Under the pieces are notes generated by a model. It saw nothing but the letters and a program-made list of their open reading frames with translations. It had not been told where the DNA came from and searched no databases. Position numbers and translations under genes: made by a program. A stretch of DNA of 64,000 nucleotides from IMG/VR virus record IMGVR_UViG_3300034093_001057, positions 26,121 to 90,120 of that record. One strand, given 5' to 3'. This stretch comes from a virus. This document shows positions 29,201 through 36,803 of the stretch, piece after piece; positions within the stretch are counted from its first letter, which is position 1; each line of letters starts with the position of its first letter.

Positions 29201-29496
29201 CGATATCAGCAGCTACCGGCGGTATAGCATCAGGCCCTGAAACCGGATACTTAGGAAAGTTACATGGAACTGAGTTAATACAACCTATTAATTCGGACTC
29301 AATACTTTCTAGATTAGCTACTACTCCGGACAATCAACCAACTGAAATTAACAATGACTCACAATCAAGATTAGCCGACTTGTACAGATCAAACATGTTA
29401 TTAGTAGAAACATTAAATTCTAAATTAGACAACATGATTTCTAAATTGGGTGAAAGTAATTATATTCAAGAAAGAATATTAAGTAATACTGTATAA
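26254..29496 (+). CDS. Tail tape measure protein with C-terminal T4-type lysozyme domain
   Basis: Protein of 1080 residues. The first 540 are helical and coiled coil, typical of a tape measure. Two hydrophobic segments follow (about 550-566 and 668-692), separated by an Ala/Gly/Thr tract of triplet-like repeats. Three 17-residue units of the type TPAPQVSTATDTGITST (residues about 790-840) form a linker. Residues about 845-985 are a GH24 lysozyme: E854, D863 and T869 in NEGIRYEPYQDTLGNWT keep the exact spacing of the T4 catalytic triad (E11-D20-T26), followed by VGVGHLIG and ALTDLTFNMG. In T4 the lysozyme is on gp5, which lacks it here. The protein would span the tail tube and carry a murein-cutting head through the envelope. 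The tape measure role is inferred from size, composition and position before gp20. Confidence 0.8.
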   Translation: MALNLDELQDQINEFTQQLADANIKRVQEIRTTGQVSTQLDDQIKDLTVKLKNLTDTQKKLDELTKTLTTSFMSLGSTLLNVSNDITKFSPVVKGVVSGAGTLASGLASASNASPIFVKSIEFATKAAEIFADSLVKYTGTIIKTFDSVATIGGAAGLTATELERLGRESRFSGDDLQVFGDIVKKQGSTLVALGGGVAGGVEAFASFVHVGEDQLKKYRMLGISQTQLAEYQGHYASSLLRSGISLDRSESGQKKLQEASLQYRDVLYALSTLSGDTLEQQQKAMEFQQQHANFQALMTDRDIELIRMEEELSAKKSTLSQEEIATREADINRMKLVNQVLMITATSISPEKMGVKQAADAMTSLATQGMAFTEGIASIEMGFNQAGLSFVGNVRELFNFEGSLEEAAVLVANFTKDLQVSSDAIVDNSNGLAALLGPEYLEVYGSSVERLGASAVTRRQTEEERLALITAAFAKITESADGTTDPVMNLQSELEELGRNFREVVSTISANVLPSLTNFASKTLETGNALYEIITGVSKEERNNEVSGAGISGLGAAVIGALGVILAPKIVTSLARRVLGGTPAGTAAAGTAAAAGTAAAAGTSTSSTIRQQVMRSGQIRPTWQTVSNSNYTPPSTPSPTQAGSSRFSQFLQKVSTKLGPRVAGKLALSAGLLVVPGPGWIMALINLGLNASTAWAVYQIWKEFSGSSDTETQEEEAVTGNISSAFGTATQDLAQSLSQLTGDDTTVGKIPTLTNSFDDLVSTTDLLIEAFGSLSIAVRSPDSENTNSQTTPAPQVSTATDTGITSTTPAPQVSTTTDTGITSSTSAPQVSIARNTGTNVSDQQAKDFIINNEGIRYEPYQDTLGNWTVGVGHLIGSNLPPEMNRRFSHDEVMDMFDQDYMHHKTAAQSIPRFNQLDGLGQTALTDLTFNMGPNWLSGWPNLSNQLNEGDIGSAADNLRNSRWYDQVGGRGPRVTNMLDSATISAATGGIASGPETGYLGKLHGTELIQPINSDSILSRLATTPDNQPTEINNDSQSRLADLYRSNMLLVETLNSKLDNMISKLGESNYIQERILSNTV
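28628..28780 (+). repeat. Three 51-bp repeats in the tape measure linker
   Basis: A 51-bp unit recurs with starts near 28631, 28682 and 28733; the first two copies are nearly identical and the third is diverged. It encodes 17 residues rich in Thr/Pro/Ser and forms the linker between the tape part and the lysozyme domain. Confidence 0.85.
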
Positions 29497-29499
29497 TAA

Positions 29500-29507
29500 A
29501 CTAAATA
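29500..29507 (+). promoter_or_regulatory. Late-promoter-like octamer ACTAAATA before gp20
   Basis: ACTAAATA lies 24 bases upstream of the gp20 ATG, just after the stop of the tape measure gene. Same motif family as the other octamers in the window. Confidence 0.5.
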
Positions 29508-29531
29508 CACTATTAACTAAGTAGATTAATT

Positions 29532-31313
29532 ATGTCATATAAAAAGAAATTTTTAAACAAAAGCGGTATATCTAGTCCGATTTCTGGTGTGAATAGCAAT
29601 CTAGGCGCCTGGAATGGTTCACCTGGACAAAACGGATCATCTACCGGCGGGTGGAATAATCATGACATGGGCTATAAAAACTACATGTCAAGATTACCTG
29701 AAGTATATACTGGACATCCAAATAGAATAGAACGTTACAATCAATATGAAATGATGGATGTTGATGCTGAAGTTAACGCATGTTTAGATATCATTTCAGA
29801 GTTTTCTACTCAACGTAATGAACACAATAAAACTCCTTTTGATGTAGAATTTACTGAAGAACCCACACCGCACGAAATAGAAATGATTAAAACTCAGTTA
29901 CAACAATGGTGTAAACTTAATCAATTTGATACTAGAATATTTAAGATTTTTAGAAACACGCTAAAATACGGTGATCAAGTATTTGTAAGAGATCCAGAAA
30001 ACTTTAAGCTTTATTGGATAGACATGACTAAAGTAGTCAAAGTTATTGTAAACGAAAGTGAAGGTAAACAACCAGAACAATATGTAATCAAAGATATTAA
30101 TATCAATTTACAAAACTTAACCGTAGCCCAAAAGACTAATACAGACTTTGCTGCTAATCCTGCTACTGGATCGGGAGGAACAGGTGGCGGTGGTGCTGGA
30201 GGAGGATATACGGTTCCTGCAATGCCTTACAATACTACTGGTTCAAGATTTACTTTAGGACAAAGTGAAAGTGCTATTGATGCTAAACATATTGTACATC
30301 TTAGCTTAACTGAGGGATTAGACAGATTTTGGCCTTTTGGTCAATCAATTTTAGAAAACATTTTTAAAGTCTACAAGCAAAAAGAATTGCTTGAAGATGC
30401 GGTTCTTATCTATCGTGTTCAACGCGCTCCTGAACGTAGAATGTTCAAAATTGACGTTGGTAATATGCCAAGTCATTTGGCTATGGCTTTTGTAGAAAGA
30501 ATTAAAAATGAAATTCATCAACGAAGAATCCCTTCAGCACACGGTGGAGGATCAGTAGTAGATGCTACATATAATCCACTAAGTATGAACGAGGATTACT
30601 TCTTTCCGGTAACTGCTGATGGTAGAGGTTCTTCAGTTGAAGTATTACCTGGTGGACAAAACTTAGGTGAAATTGATGACTTGCGTTATTTTAATAACAG
30701 ACTTGCTCGTGGTTTAAGAGTACCAAGTTCATATCTACCAACTGGTCCTGATGATAATACTACTCCATTAAGTGATGGTAGAGTAGGTACTGCAATGATT
30801 CAAGAATTTAGATTCAATCAGTACTGTGAAAGATTACAAAATTACATGTCAATGAATCTTGATGAAGAATTTAAACTGTTCATGAGATGGAGAGGTTTCA
30901 ACATTGACTCAGGATTATTCACGTTAAGATTCAATCCACCTCAGAACTTTGCTGCTTATCGTCAAAGTGAACTAGACTCAGCTAGAGTTAGTACATTTAC
31001 TACAATGGAAGCAGTGCCTTATATATCTAAGCGTTTTGCATTAGAAAGATTCTTGGGCTTGAGTGAAGAAGAAATTGCTAAAAACGAAAAGCTTTGGGAA
31101 GAAGAAAATCAAGAAGAAGTATATAGCGATCCTGCAGGTAGTGACTTACGTAACGTGGGTGTTTCAACCGGAGACTTTCAAACTGATCAAACTACTGCCG
31201 ATTCAATAGAAGCAGGTGAAGAAGCAGGCGCCGAATTGGGACCTGAGGTAGCTGGTCCGGTAGGTGGAGGAGAAGCTGGTGGAATACTACCAACAACTCC
31301 TCCGGCGGGCTAA
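29532..31313 (+). CDS. gp20: Portal vertex protein gp20
   Basis: Protein of 593 residues; T4 gp20 has 524. Diagnostic blocks: YNQYEMMDVDAEVNACLDII near residue 75, FRNTLKYGDQVFVRDPENF, AVLIYRVQRAPERRMFKIDV, and LPGGQNLGEIDDLRYFNNRL. It forms the dodecameric ring through which DNA enters the head and on which the prohead is built. An Asn/Gly-rich leader (residues 15-45), a Gly-rich insertion GSGGTGGGGAGGG near residue 220 and an acidic Gly/Pro-rich tail are additions relative to T4. First gene of the head module gp20-core-gp21-gp22-gp23. Confidence 0.95.
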   Translation: MSYKKKFLNKSGISSPISGVNSNLGAWNGSPGQNGSSTGGWNNHDMGYKNYMSRLPEVYTGHPNRIERYNQYEMMDVDAEVNACLDIISEFSTQRNEHNKTPFDVEFTEEPTPHEIEMIKTQLQQWCKLNQFDTRIFKIFRNTLKYGDQVFVRDPENFKLYWIDMTKVVKVIVNESEGKQPEQYVIKDININLQNLTVAQKTNTDFAANPATGSGGTGGGGAGGGYTVPAMPYNTTGSRFTLGQSESAIDAKHIVHLSLTEGLDRFWPFGQSILENIFKVYKQKELLEDAVLIYRVQRAPERRMFKIDVGNMPSHLAMAFVERIKNEIHQRRIPSAHGGGSVVDATYNPLSMNEDYFFPVTADGRGSSVEVLPGGQNLGEIDDLRYFNNRLARGLRVPSSYLPTGPDDNTTPLSDGRVGTAMIQEFRFNQYCERLQNYMSMNLDEEFKLFMRWRGFNIDSGLFTLRFNPPQNFAAYRQSELDSARVSTFTTMEAVPYISKRFALERFLGLSEEEIAKNEKLWEEENQEEVYSDPAGSDLRNVGVSTGDFQTDQTTADSIEAGEEAGAELGPEVAGPVGGGEAGGILPTTPPAG

Positions 31314-31315
31314 AA

Positions 31316-31323
31316 GATAAATA
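31316..31323 (+). promoter_or_regulatory. Late-promoter-like octamer GATAAATA
   Basis: GATAAATA begins 3 bases after the gp20 stop and ends 19 bases before the next ATG (31343), with AAGGA as ribosome site in between. Confidence 0.45.
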
Positions 31324-31342
31324 GCATATAAAGGAAATTCTA

Positions 31343-31570
31343 ATGAAGTTACTAGAAATGTTTGATACGCCCGTTGCGGGAATGCAAGATGTTGATCAAG
31401 ACAACTCTAAACCTACCTGGAAAGCTTCTAGAAAAACTAAATTAACACTTAAACAAATCAGAAAATTACGTAAAATGCTTGACGTTAGACAGTATGAACG
31501 CCAACAACATTTGAAAAAAGTAAGAAAGCAGTATGGAGCAAAAGCAGAAGATGGTGTTCCAAGTATCTAA
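31343..31570 (+). CDS. Small basic protein after gp20 (gp67 position)
   Basis: Protein of 75 residues, strongly basic, with one amphipathic helix: KTKLTLKQIRKLRKMLDVRQ followed by YERQQHLKKVRKQYG. Small proteins with this LxQIxKLRxMxDxRxYE pattern occur directly after gp20 in marine T4-like phages. T4 has the prohead core protein gp67 there, but gp67 is acidic, so equivalence is by position only. A prohead core or DNA-contact role is possible. Clear AAGGA ribosome site. Confidence 0.6.
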   Translation: MKLLEMFDTPVAGMQDVDQDNSKPTWKASRKTKLTLKQIRKLRKMLDVRQYERQQHLKKVRKQYGAKAEDGVPSI

Positions 31571-31647
31571 TAAGATTGTGAATTTTTCATAAATCTTGTC
31601 AAAAATGTAAAAAATACACACTTAATGACTAGTTTTTTATACTATAG

Positions 31648-31655
31648 TCTAAATA
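31648..31655 (+). promoter_or_regulatory. Late-promoter-like octamer TCTAAATA
   Basis: TCTAAATA in the 122-base gap before the acidic core protein, 37 bases upstream of its ATG. It is framed by the inverted repeat ACTATAGTCTAAATAACTATA-like bases; the rest of the gap is AT-rich without other signals. Confidence 0.4.
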
Positions 31656-31692
31656 ACTATAAGACAAAGCCATTCTATTCAGGAGACTAATA

Positions 31693-32448
31693 ATGGATAA
31701 CAAAAAATTTGAAAAGTTGATTGATCTTATCATCAACGAAAATACAGAACAAGCTAGTGATTTATTTCATGATATCGTAGTAGAAAAATCCCGCGAAATT
31801 TATGAATCTATCATGGAAGAAGAAATGATGGATGACGACATGTATGACGAAGGCATGGGCGGTGAAGTAGGTGATCTTTTAGACGAAATTCAATCTGAAG
31901 AACATGGTATGATGGAAGATGAAGAAGATGTAGAAGCAATGGACGATGAAATGGACATGGCTGACGCTGATGACTCTTTTGACTTAAACGATGAGGATTT
32001 CGGTGACGAAGAATCAGGTGAAGAAGTAGAAGATGCTGTAATCAGAATTGAAGACAAACTAGACCAGCTAATGGCAGAATTTGAATCAATCATGGGCGGC
32101 GACGCTGACATGGATGATGCTGAAGAAGTAGAAGTAGATGCTGAAGAAGATTCTGAAGAAGTTATGGAAGCAGTACAACTTCAAAAAGTATCTGTAACTC
32201 ACGGTGACAATGGTGTACAAACTAAGTCAACTGTAGCTGCAAACTCAGGTCAGCGCGGAATGGCAAGTAAGCCAGTAGCAGCAAGTACTACTACTGAAAC
32301 AGGTCGTACAGCACCAACTACTAAAGATTTAAAAGGCGCAGGAAGTTTTAAAAATGCTCCTGGACAGAAAAAGCAAGATTTGAGTGCTGCTCCTAAGCCA
32401 GTAACTAAAGACGGTTCATCAAACGACCGTAGTCCAGTTGCTAAGTAA
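31693..32448 (+). CDS. Acidic prohead core (scaffold) protein
   Basis: Protein of 251 residues. The N-terminus FEKLIDLIINENTEQASDLF followed by HDIVVEKSREIYESI is the recognisable block of small T4-like prohead core proteins. Residues about 45-165 are extremely acidic (Asp/Glu/Met runs), and the last 85 residues are Ala/Thr/Lys-rich and disordered. It would be part of the internal core around which gp23 assembles, with fragments left in the head after gp21 cleavage. It lies between the gp67-position protein and gp21, where T4 encodes gp68. Ribosome site AGGAG, 8 bases before the ATG. Confidence 0.65.
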   Translation: MDNKKFEKLIDLIINENTEQASDLFHDIVVEKSREIYESIMEEEMMDDDMYDEGMGGEVGDLLDEIQSEEHGMMEDEEDVEAMDDEMDMADADDSFDLNDEDFGDEESGEEVEDAVIRIEDKLDQLMAEFESIMGGDADMDDAEEVEVDAEEDSEEVMEAVQLQKVSVTHGDNGVQTKSTVAANSGQRGMASKPVAASTTTETGRTAPTTKDLKGAGSFKNAPGQKKQDLSAAPKPVTKDGSSNDRSPVAK

Positions 32449-32474
32449 AAAATCTGAGACAAATGGCTTTGTTA

Positions 32475-32520
32475 CTCAGTAACAGCAAAAAAGGGGATCG
32501 TAAGGTCCCCTTAAACTGAG
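32475..32520 (+). promoter_or_regulatory. Nested RNA hairpins reaching the gp21 ribosome site
   Basis: An outer stem CTCAGT (32475-32480) / ACTGAG (32515-32520) encloses AAGGGGA/TCCCCTT (32491-32497/32506-32512). The 3' arm takes half of GAGAAG (32518-32523), the only ribosome-site candidate before the gp21 ATG at 32530. It could tune translation of the prohead protease or act as a partial terminator; the T-run needed for termination is absent on this strand. Confidence 0.45.
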
Positions 32521-32529
32521 AAGTATAAT

Positions 32530-33183
32530 ATGCATAATAAATCAGTACTACAAGAATATTTAAACCCTTCACTAGCTAAAACTAATGTTATGCTAGAAGA
32601 AGGTACAGATGCATTTGGAAACAAAGCTAAAAATATGTACATGGAAGGTATATTCATCCAAGGCGATGTAAGAAACGCAAATGGAAGAGTATATCCAAAG
32701 AATGAAATATACAAAGCAGTACAAACTATACAAGAACAACTTAAAAGCGGTATTTCTATTTGCGGAGAAGTTGATCATCCAGATGATTTAAAAATCAACT
32801 TAGATCGTGTTAGTCATTGTATTACTAGTATGAATGTAGATGGTTCTAACGGTACTGGTAAATTAAAGATTCTTCCTACTCCAATGGGTCAGCTTATTAA
32901 AACTATGCTAGAAGCAGGAGTAAAGTTAGGTGTATCATCAAGAGGTTCAGGCAACGTTAACGATATGAATGGTCATGTTAGTGACTTTGAAATCATTACT
33001 GTAGATATCGTAGCACAACCTTCAGCACCTGATGCTTATCCAAAAGCTATTTACGAATCATTAATGAATTATAAGAACGGTAGTTACATCAAAGAAGGTT
33101 TACAAGAGTCGTTAGAAGTAAAGAAGTTTCGTGCTTCTTTGCAAAAAGATATTACAAAGTTTATTAAAAACTTAAAATTATAA
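32530..33183 (+). CDS. gp21: Prohead core protease gp21
   Basis: Protein of 217 residues, length as in T4 (212). The herpesvirus-assemblin-type serine protease motifs are visible: H83 in GEVDHPDD, S136/S137 in LGVSSRGSG, and an aspartate in TVDIVAQPSAPDA. It cleaves the scaffold, core proteins and gp23 after (I/L)xE sites during head maturation. It sits between the core protein and gp22 scaffold, flanked by hairpins on both sides. Confidence 0.95.
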   Translation: MHNKSVLQEYLNPSLAKTNVMLEEGTDAFGNKAKNMYMEGIFIQGDVRNANGRVYPKNEIYKAVQTIQEQLKSGISICGEVDHPDDLKINLDRVSHCITSMNVDGSNGTGKLKILPTPMGQLIKTMLEAGVKLGVSSRGSGNVNDMNGHVSDFEIITVDIVAQPSAPDAYPKAIYESLMNYKNGSYIKEGLQESLEVKKFRASLQKDITKFIKNLKL

Positions 33184-33192
33184 AGAATTTAT

Positions 33193-33214
33193 CAAAGTAG
33201 GAATTCCTACTTTG
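33193..33214 (+). promoter_or_regulatory. Perfect hairpin between gp21 and gp22
   Basis: CAAAGTAGG, loop AATT, CCTACTTTG: a perfect 9-bp stem 10 bases after the gp21 stop. It is followed by TGTTAACTC, not a T-run, so it is more likely an RNA processing or stability element, or a weak terminator that sets the gp21:gp22 ratio. Confidence 0.5.
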
Positions 33215-33266
33215 TGTTAACTCAAGCACTAGAGTATAAACAGGCAATAAGAGAAGGGGAATAGAT

Positions 33267-34370
33267 ATGCTAGACGCTATCAAACCATTGTTAGAAAGCG
33301 GATTAATTAACGAAGATATTGGGCAGCAGATTAATGAAGCCTGGGAAGCTAAGTTACATGAAGCCAAAGAACAAGTACGCGCAGAACTTAGAGATGAGTT
33401 TGCAAACAAGTATGAACACGATAGAAGTGTTATGGTTGAAGCCCTTGATAAAATGGTAACTGAAAGTCTTTCTGAAGAAATTAAAGAATTCTATCAAGAA
33501 AGACAAGCAATGAACGAAGACCGCGTTAAAGCCAGACAGCAACTAAGCGAATCTGCACAAAAATTCAATAACTTTATGGTTCAAAAATTGGCTGAAGAGT
33601 TAAAAGAATTAAGAACAGATCGTAAAGTGCAAATGGAAAATCAACAAAAGATTGAAAAGTTTATTGTACATGCTCTTGCTAAAGAAATTAAAGAGTTTGC
33701 ACAAGACAAGCAATCAGTTGTTGAAGCTAAGGTTAAGTTGGTTGCAGAAGGTCGTGCTCAATTAGAAAAACTTAAAGCTAAGTTTGTTGCTGAAAGTGCT
33801 AAGAAAATTAACGCGATTGTTACTACACACATCAAAGGTGAAATGTCACAACTTAAAGAAGACATTAAACTTGCCAAAGAAAATAACTTTGGTAGAAAAA
33901 TTTATGAAGCATTTGCTGGCGAGTTCTCTGTAACTTATCTTAACGATAAAGTAGAAACTAAAAAGCTTATGAATTCATTGATTGAAAAGGATACAAAATT
34001 AGCCGAGTCTTTTGAAAAACTTCAACAAGCACAAAAACTAATTGAAACAAGGGATCGTGAAGTTCGCATTATCAAAGAATCTACTCAACGTTCTAAAGTA
34101 CTAGATGATTTAGTATCTACTTTAAACGAAGAAAAGGCTCAAGTAATGAAATCTTTACTAGAAAGCGTACAAACATCAAAATTGAAAGTCGCTTTCGACA
34201 AATATTTACCCGCAGTACTGAACACAGGTAATCAGTCAAGAACAGGGAAATCTGTAATTACTGAAAGTCTAGTAGAAGTAACAGGTAATAAATCTGCCAA
34301 AAACAATAAAGAAGTTGATATGTCTGATAAAGACAATGTTATTGACATCAAGCGTTTGGCAGGGCTTTAA
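33267..34370 (+). CDS. gp22: Prohead core scaffold protein gp22
   Basis: Protein of 367 residues; T4 gp22 has 269. It opens LDAIKPLLESGLINEDIGQQ, the conserved gp22 start, followed by long charged coiled coils rich in Glu/Lys/Gln. Several LxE sites (for example LAEE, VAEG, LVAE) are potential gp21 cut sites. It is the main internal scaffold for gp23 assembly and is degraded on maturation. A strong AAGGGG ribosome site precedes the ATG by 6 bases. Confidence 0.9.
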   Translation: MLDAIKPLLESGLINEDIGQQINEAWEAKLHEAKEQVRAELRDEFANKYEHDRSVMVEALDKMVTESLSEEIKEFYQERQAMNEDRVKARQQLSESAQKFNNFMVQKLAEELKELRTDRKVQMENQQKIEKFIVHALAKEIKEFAQDKQSVVEAKVKLVAEGRAQLEKLKAKFVAESAKKINAIVTTHIKGEMSQLKEDIKLAKENNFGRKIYEAFAGEFSVTYLNDKVETKKLMNSLIEKDTKLAESFEKLQQAQKLIETRDREVRIIKESTQRSKVLDDLVSTLNEEKAQVMKSLLESVQTSKLKVAFDKYLPAVLNTGNQSRTGKSVITESLVEVTGNKSAKNNKEVDMSDKDNVIDIKRLAGL

Positions 34371-34397
34371 TAGACATAGATCAGGAGAAAATATCAC

Positions 34398-35594
34398 ATG
34401 TCAAAAATACTCTTAGAAAGCCGTTGGGACGAGACCAAAGAGGCCCTGTTAGAAGGCTTGAAAGGCACTCGCAAATCAACAATGGGTGTTATCTTAGAAA
34501 ACACCAAGAAGCAACTACTTGCTGAATCTTCAGCTGGTACAACAACTGCAGGCAACATTGCTACTCTTAACCGCGTAATTCTACCGGTTATCCGTCGTGT
34601 AATGCCAACTGTTATTGCTAACGAACTAGTTGGTGTACAACCAATGACTGGTCCCGTTGGTCAGATCCACACGTTACGTGTACGTTACGCTCAGTCATTG
34701 ACTGATACTTCAGCAGCATCAACTTCTGTTACTGCTGGTGAAGAAGCACTAAGCCCGTTCAAAATTGCACAGGCTTATTCTCGTGTAACTAATGCTGCAA
34801 CTACTACTGATCAGTACACTGGTGCTAACACTGCTACTTTAGAAGGTAACGGCGGTAAGCAAATTTCCGTGCAAATCTTAAGACAAGCTGTTGAAGCTAA
34901 GTCACGTAAGTTGCAAGCACGTTGGACTTTTGAAGCTGCTCAGGACGCACAGTCACAGCATGGTATTGATGTAGAAGCAGAGATCATGGCTGCTCTTGCA
35001 CAAGAAATCACCGCTGAAATAGATCAGGAAATTCTATTGTCATTGCGTACTCTTGCTTCAACTGAGTTCACTTACAACCAAGCTACTGTATCAGGTACTG
35101 CTACTTACGTTGGTGACGAACACGCTGCTTTAGCTGTGTTGATCAACCGCGTTGCAAACTTGATTGCACAGCGTACCCGTCGTGGTGCTGGTAACTGGGC
35201 TGTTGTATCTTCAGCAGCATTGACTGTTCTACAGTCTGCAACTACTTCAGCATTCGCACGTACTACTGAAGGAACTTTTGAAGCTCCAACTAACACTAAG
35301 TTTGTTGGTACTTTAAACGGTGCAATGCGCGTATTCGTTGACTCTTATGCTCCAGACACTACTCCGGTATTGGTTGGATATAAAGGTTCAAGCGAAACTG
35401 ACGCAGCAGCATTCTACTGCCCATACATTCCATTGATGAGCAGCGGTGTTGTACTTGATCCAAGTACTTTCGAACCAGTAGTTAGCTTTATGACCAGATA
35501 TGGTTATATTGAATTGACGAACACTGCATCCTCGTTTGGTAATGCGGCGGATTACGTTGGGGAAATTGCGGTCCAGAACTTAACATTCCAATAA
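34398..35594 (+). CDS. gp23: Major capsid protein gp23
   Basis: Protein of 398 residues, shorter than T4 gp23 (521) and similar to marine T4-like versions. The HK97 fold is announced by NRVILPVIRRVMPTVIANEL and VQPMTGPVGQIHTLRVRYA, with EIDQEILLSLRTLA, RRGAGNWAVVSS and SFMTRYGYIEL further on. The expected gp21 cleavage is after LLAE43, before SSAGTT, removing a helical propeptide. Codon use is less AT-rich than in neighbouring genes, with more GCT/GCA/CGT, as expected of a highly expressed gene. Ribosome site AGGAG; two terminators follow. Confidence 0.96.
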   Translation: MSKILLESRWDETKEALLEGLKGTRKSTMGVILENTKKQLLAESSAGTTTAGNIATLNRVILPVIRRVMPTVIANELVGVQPMTGPVGQIHTLRVRYAQSLTDTSAASTSVTAGEEALSPFKIAQAYSRVTNAATTTDQYTGANTATLEGNGGKQISVQILRQAVEAKSRKLQARWTFEAAQDAQSQHGIDVEAEIMAALAQEITAEIDQEILLSLRTLASTEFTYNQATVSGTATYVGDEHAALAVLINRVANLIAQRTRRGAGNWAVVSSAALTVLQSATTSAFARTTEGTFEAPTNTKFVGTLNGAMRVFVDSYAPDTTPVLVGYKGSSETDAAAFYCPYIPLMSSGVVLDPSTFEPVVSFMTRYGYIELTNTASSFGNAADYVGEIAVQNLTFQ

Positions 35595-35598
35595 AATC

Positions 35599-35618
35599 TC
35601 ACTTTTCAGTGATTTTTT
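35599..35618 (+). terminator. Weak terminator after gp23
   Basis: TCACT, loop TTTC, AGTGA, then six Ts. The stem is only 5 bp, so it is a minor candidate, but it lies 5 bases past the gp23 stop and just ahead of the stronger hairpin. Confidence 0.35.
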
Positions 35619-35636
35619 GAATGTAATTCAAAAACA

Positions 35637-35660
35637 GAAAGGGCGCTTAGGCGCCCTTTC
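35637..35660 (+). terminator. Strong terminator after gp23
   Basis: GAAAGGGCGC, loop TTAG, GCGCCCTTTC: a perfect 10-bp stem, with T-rich TTATTGCTTTTTATC after it. It closes the head operon, a common arrangement after the major capsid gene. Confidence 0.75.
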
Positions 35661-35682
35661 TTATTGCTTTTTATCTAGGTAT

Positions 35683-35690
35683 GATAAATA
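35683..35690 (+). promoter_or_regulatory. Late-promoter-like octamer GATAAATA before the HNH gene
   Basis: GATAAATA, 21 bases before the ATG at 35712 and just after the gp23 terminator, restarts late transcription. Confidence 0.5.
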
Positions 35691-35711
35691 ATATCACTGA
35701 AAGGTGAAATT

Positions 35712-36482
35712 ATGTTCAACAACACAAAATATACAAAGCTTTACTATCAAATCATAACACCAACTCTGAACAGAGAGTTGAATACATATAAAGAACTACA
35801 TCATATTATTCCACGATCATTGGGTGGAACCGATGACAAAGATAATCTTACATATCTAACCGCTAGAGAACATTTTATCTGTCATTGGCTTTTGGTAAAG
35901 ATGACTGAAGGACAAGCTAGAAGTAAAATGATCTATGCGCTACAAGGTATGAGAGCACAAAATGATAGTCAGCAGCGTTACGAAACAAAGATAACCTCTA
36001 GAGTATATGAACACTATAGAATAGAACACGCTAGAATACATTCTGAAACAATGAAAGGAAAACCTGCTTGGAACAAAGGCAGAAAACTAGAAGGCGATGA
36101 ACTAGAAAGACAAAGAGAAAGAACTAGAAATAGAAAGATAGACCCTGTCAAACAAGCAGAAGGTCAGCTAAAGAGAATTGCGAAAGTTACTGGAAGAAAA
36201 GATTCTGAAGAGACTAGGTTAAAGAAAAGTACCGCACATAAAGGTAAATCAAACGGTCCTATGAGCGAAGAAGAGAAGTTAAAACGATCAGTTGCTAATA
36301 AAGGAAAATCTAAACCGGAAGGATTTGGTGATAAAGTTGCTGAAAGAATGAGAGAAGAGTTTTCTTACAATAATCCTAATAGAAGAGCCGACCTTAAGAA
36401 AGTTTGTGAGCATTGTGGAATTAAAACTGGACCTAGTAATTATACACGCTGGCACGGAAACAACTGTAAAGAAAAAACCTAG
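35712..36482 (+). CDS. HNH homing-type endonuclease with NUMOD3-like repeats
   Basis: Protein of 256 residues. The N-terminal HNH domain shows YKELHHIIPRSLGGTDDKDN and LTAREHFICHWLL, keeping the two adjacent histidines and the asparagine. The middle is basic and carries repeats of the NUMOD3 DNA-binding type (AWNKGRKL, AHKGKSNGPMSEEEKLKRS, ANKGKSKPEG). A possible zinc finger CEHCGIKTGPSNYTRWHGNNC ends the protein. It stands alone between the gp23 terminator and the next operon with no intron detectable around it, so it is probably a free-standing homing endonuclease of the kind common in T4-like genomes. Confidence 0.85.
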   Translation: MFNNTKYTKLYYQIITPTLNRELNTYKELHHIIPRSLGGTDDKDNLTYLTAREHFICHWLLVKMTEGQARSKMIYALQGMRAQNDSQQRYETKITSRVYEHYRIEHARIHSETMKGKPAWNKGRKLEGDELERQRERTRNRKIDPVKQAEGQLKRIAKVTGRKDSEETRLKKSTAHKGKSNGPMSEEEKLKRSVANKGKSKPEGFGDKVAERMREEFSYNNPNRRADLKKVCEHCGIKTGPSNYTRWHGNNCKEKT

Positions 36483-36489
36483 CTAAATA
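36482..36489 (+). promoter_or_regulatory. Late-promoter-like octamer GCTAAATA
   Basis: GCTAAATA overlaps the last base of the HNH stop codon and lies 20 bases before the ATG at 36510, with a GAGGT ribosome site between. Confidence 0.4.
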
Positions 36490-36509
36490 ATAGAGAAGAG
36501 GTACTCGTT

Positions 36510-36803
36510 ATGATAGCTAAAGACAGTCAAGTAGTTGAAGTATTAGAAGATGGCACTTTTTATGCATTTGACTTAGAAGTGTGTGATCGTGAAGCAGAAA
36601 AAGCATTAAAAAACTTACTGAAAAAAGAAGGCAAACTGTTTAACTATGATTATGGTATGACAGTGTTTACTCTATTTGTGTATTGTGTTCATATCTTGCG
36701 TGAAGCGGGTTGGGAAACAGAAGAACTAGTTAACGAAGTATTAGATCATACTGCAATATATGACGGTACTGATGATGACGATGACGAAGATAACGAAGAA
36801 TGA
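36510..36803 (+). CDS. Conserved acidic protein of unknown function
   Basis: Protein of 97 residues. Not assigned to a family with known function. Visible: a helical core FDLEVCDREAEKALKNLLKK, then NYDYGMTVFTLFVYCVHILR and EAGWETEELVNEVLDH, and an Asp/Glu tail. It overlaps the QueC-like gene by four bases (ATGA), suggesting co-translation and maybe a linked role. No signal peptide; the hydrophobic helix is probably buried rather than membrane-spanning. Confidence 0.6.
   Translation: MIAKDSQVVEVLEDGTFYAFDLEVCDREAEKALKNLLKKEGKLFNYDYGMTVFTLFVYCVHILREAGWETEELVNEVLDHTAIYDGTDDDDDEDNEE

Noticed and set aside
32491-32512. Terminator for minus-strand transcription after 32512
   Set aside because: Read on the minus strand the hairpin is followed by six Ts, but both neighbours are plus-strand genes and nothing is transcribed toward it from the right, so a role in gp21 leader RNA is more likely.
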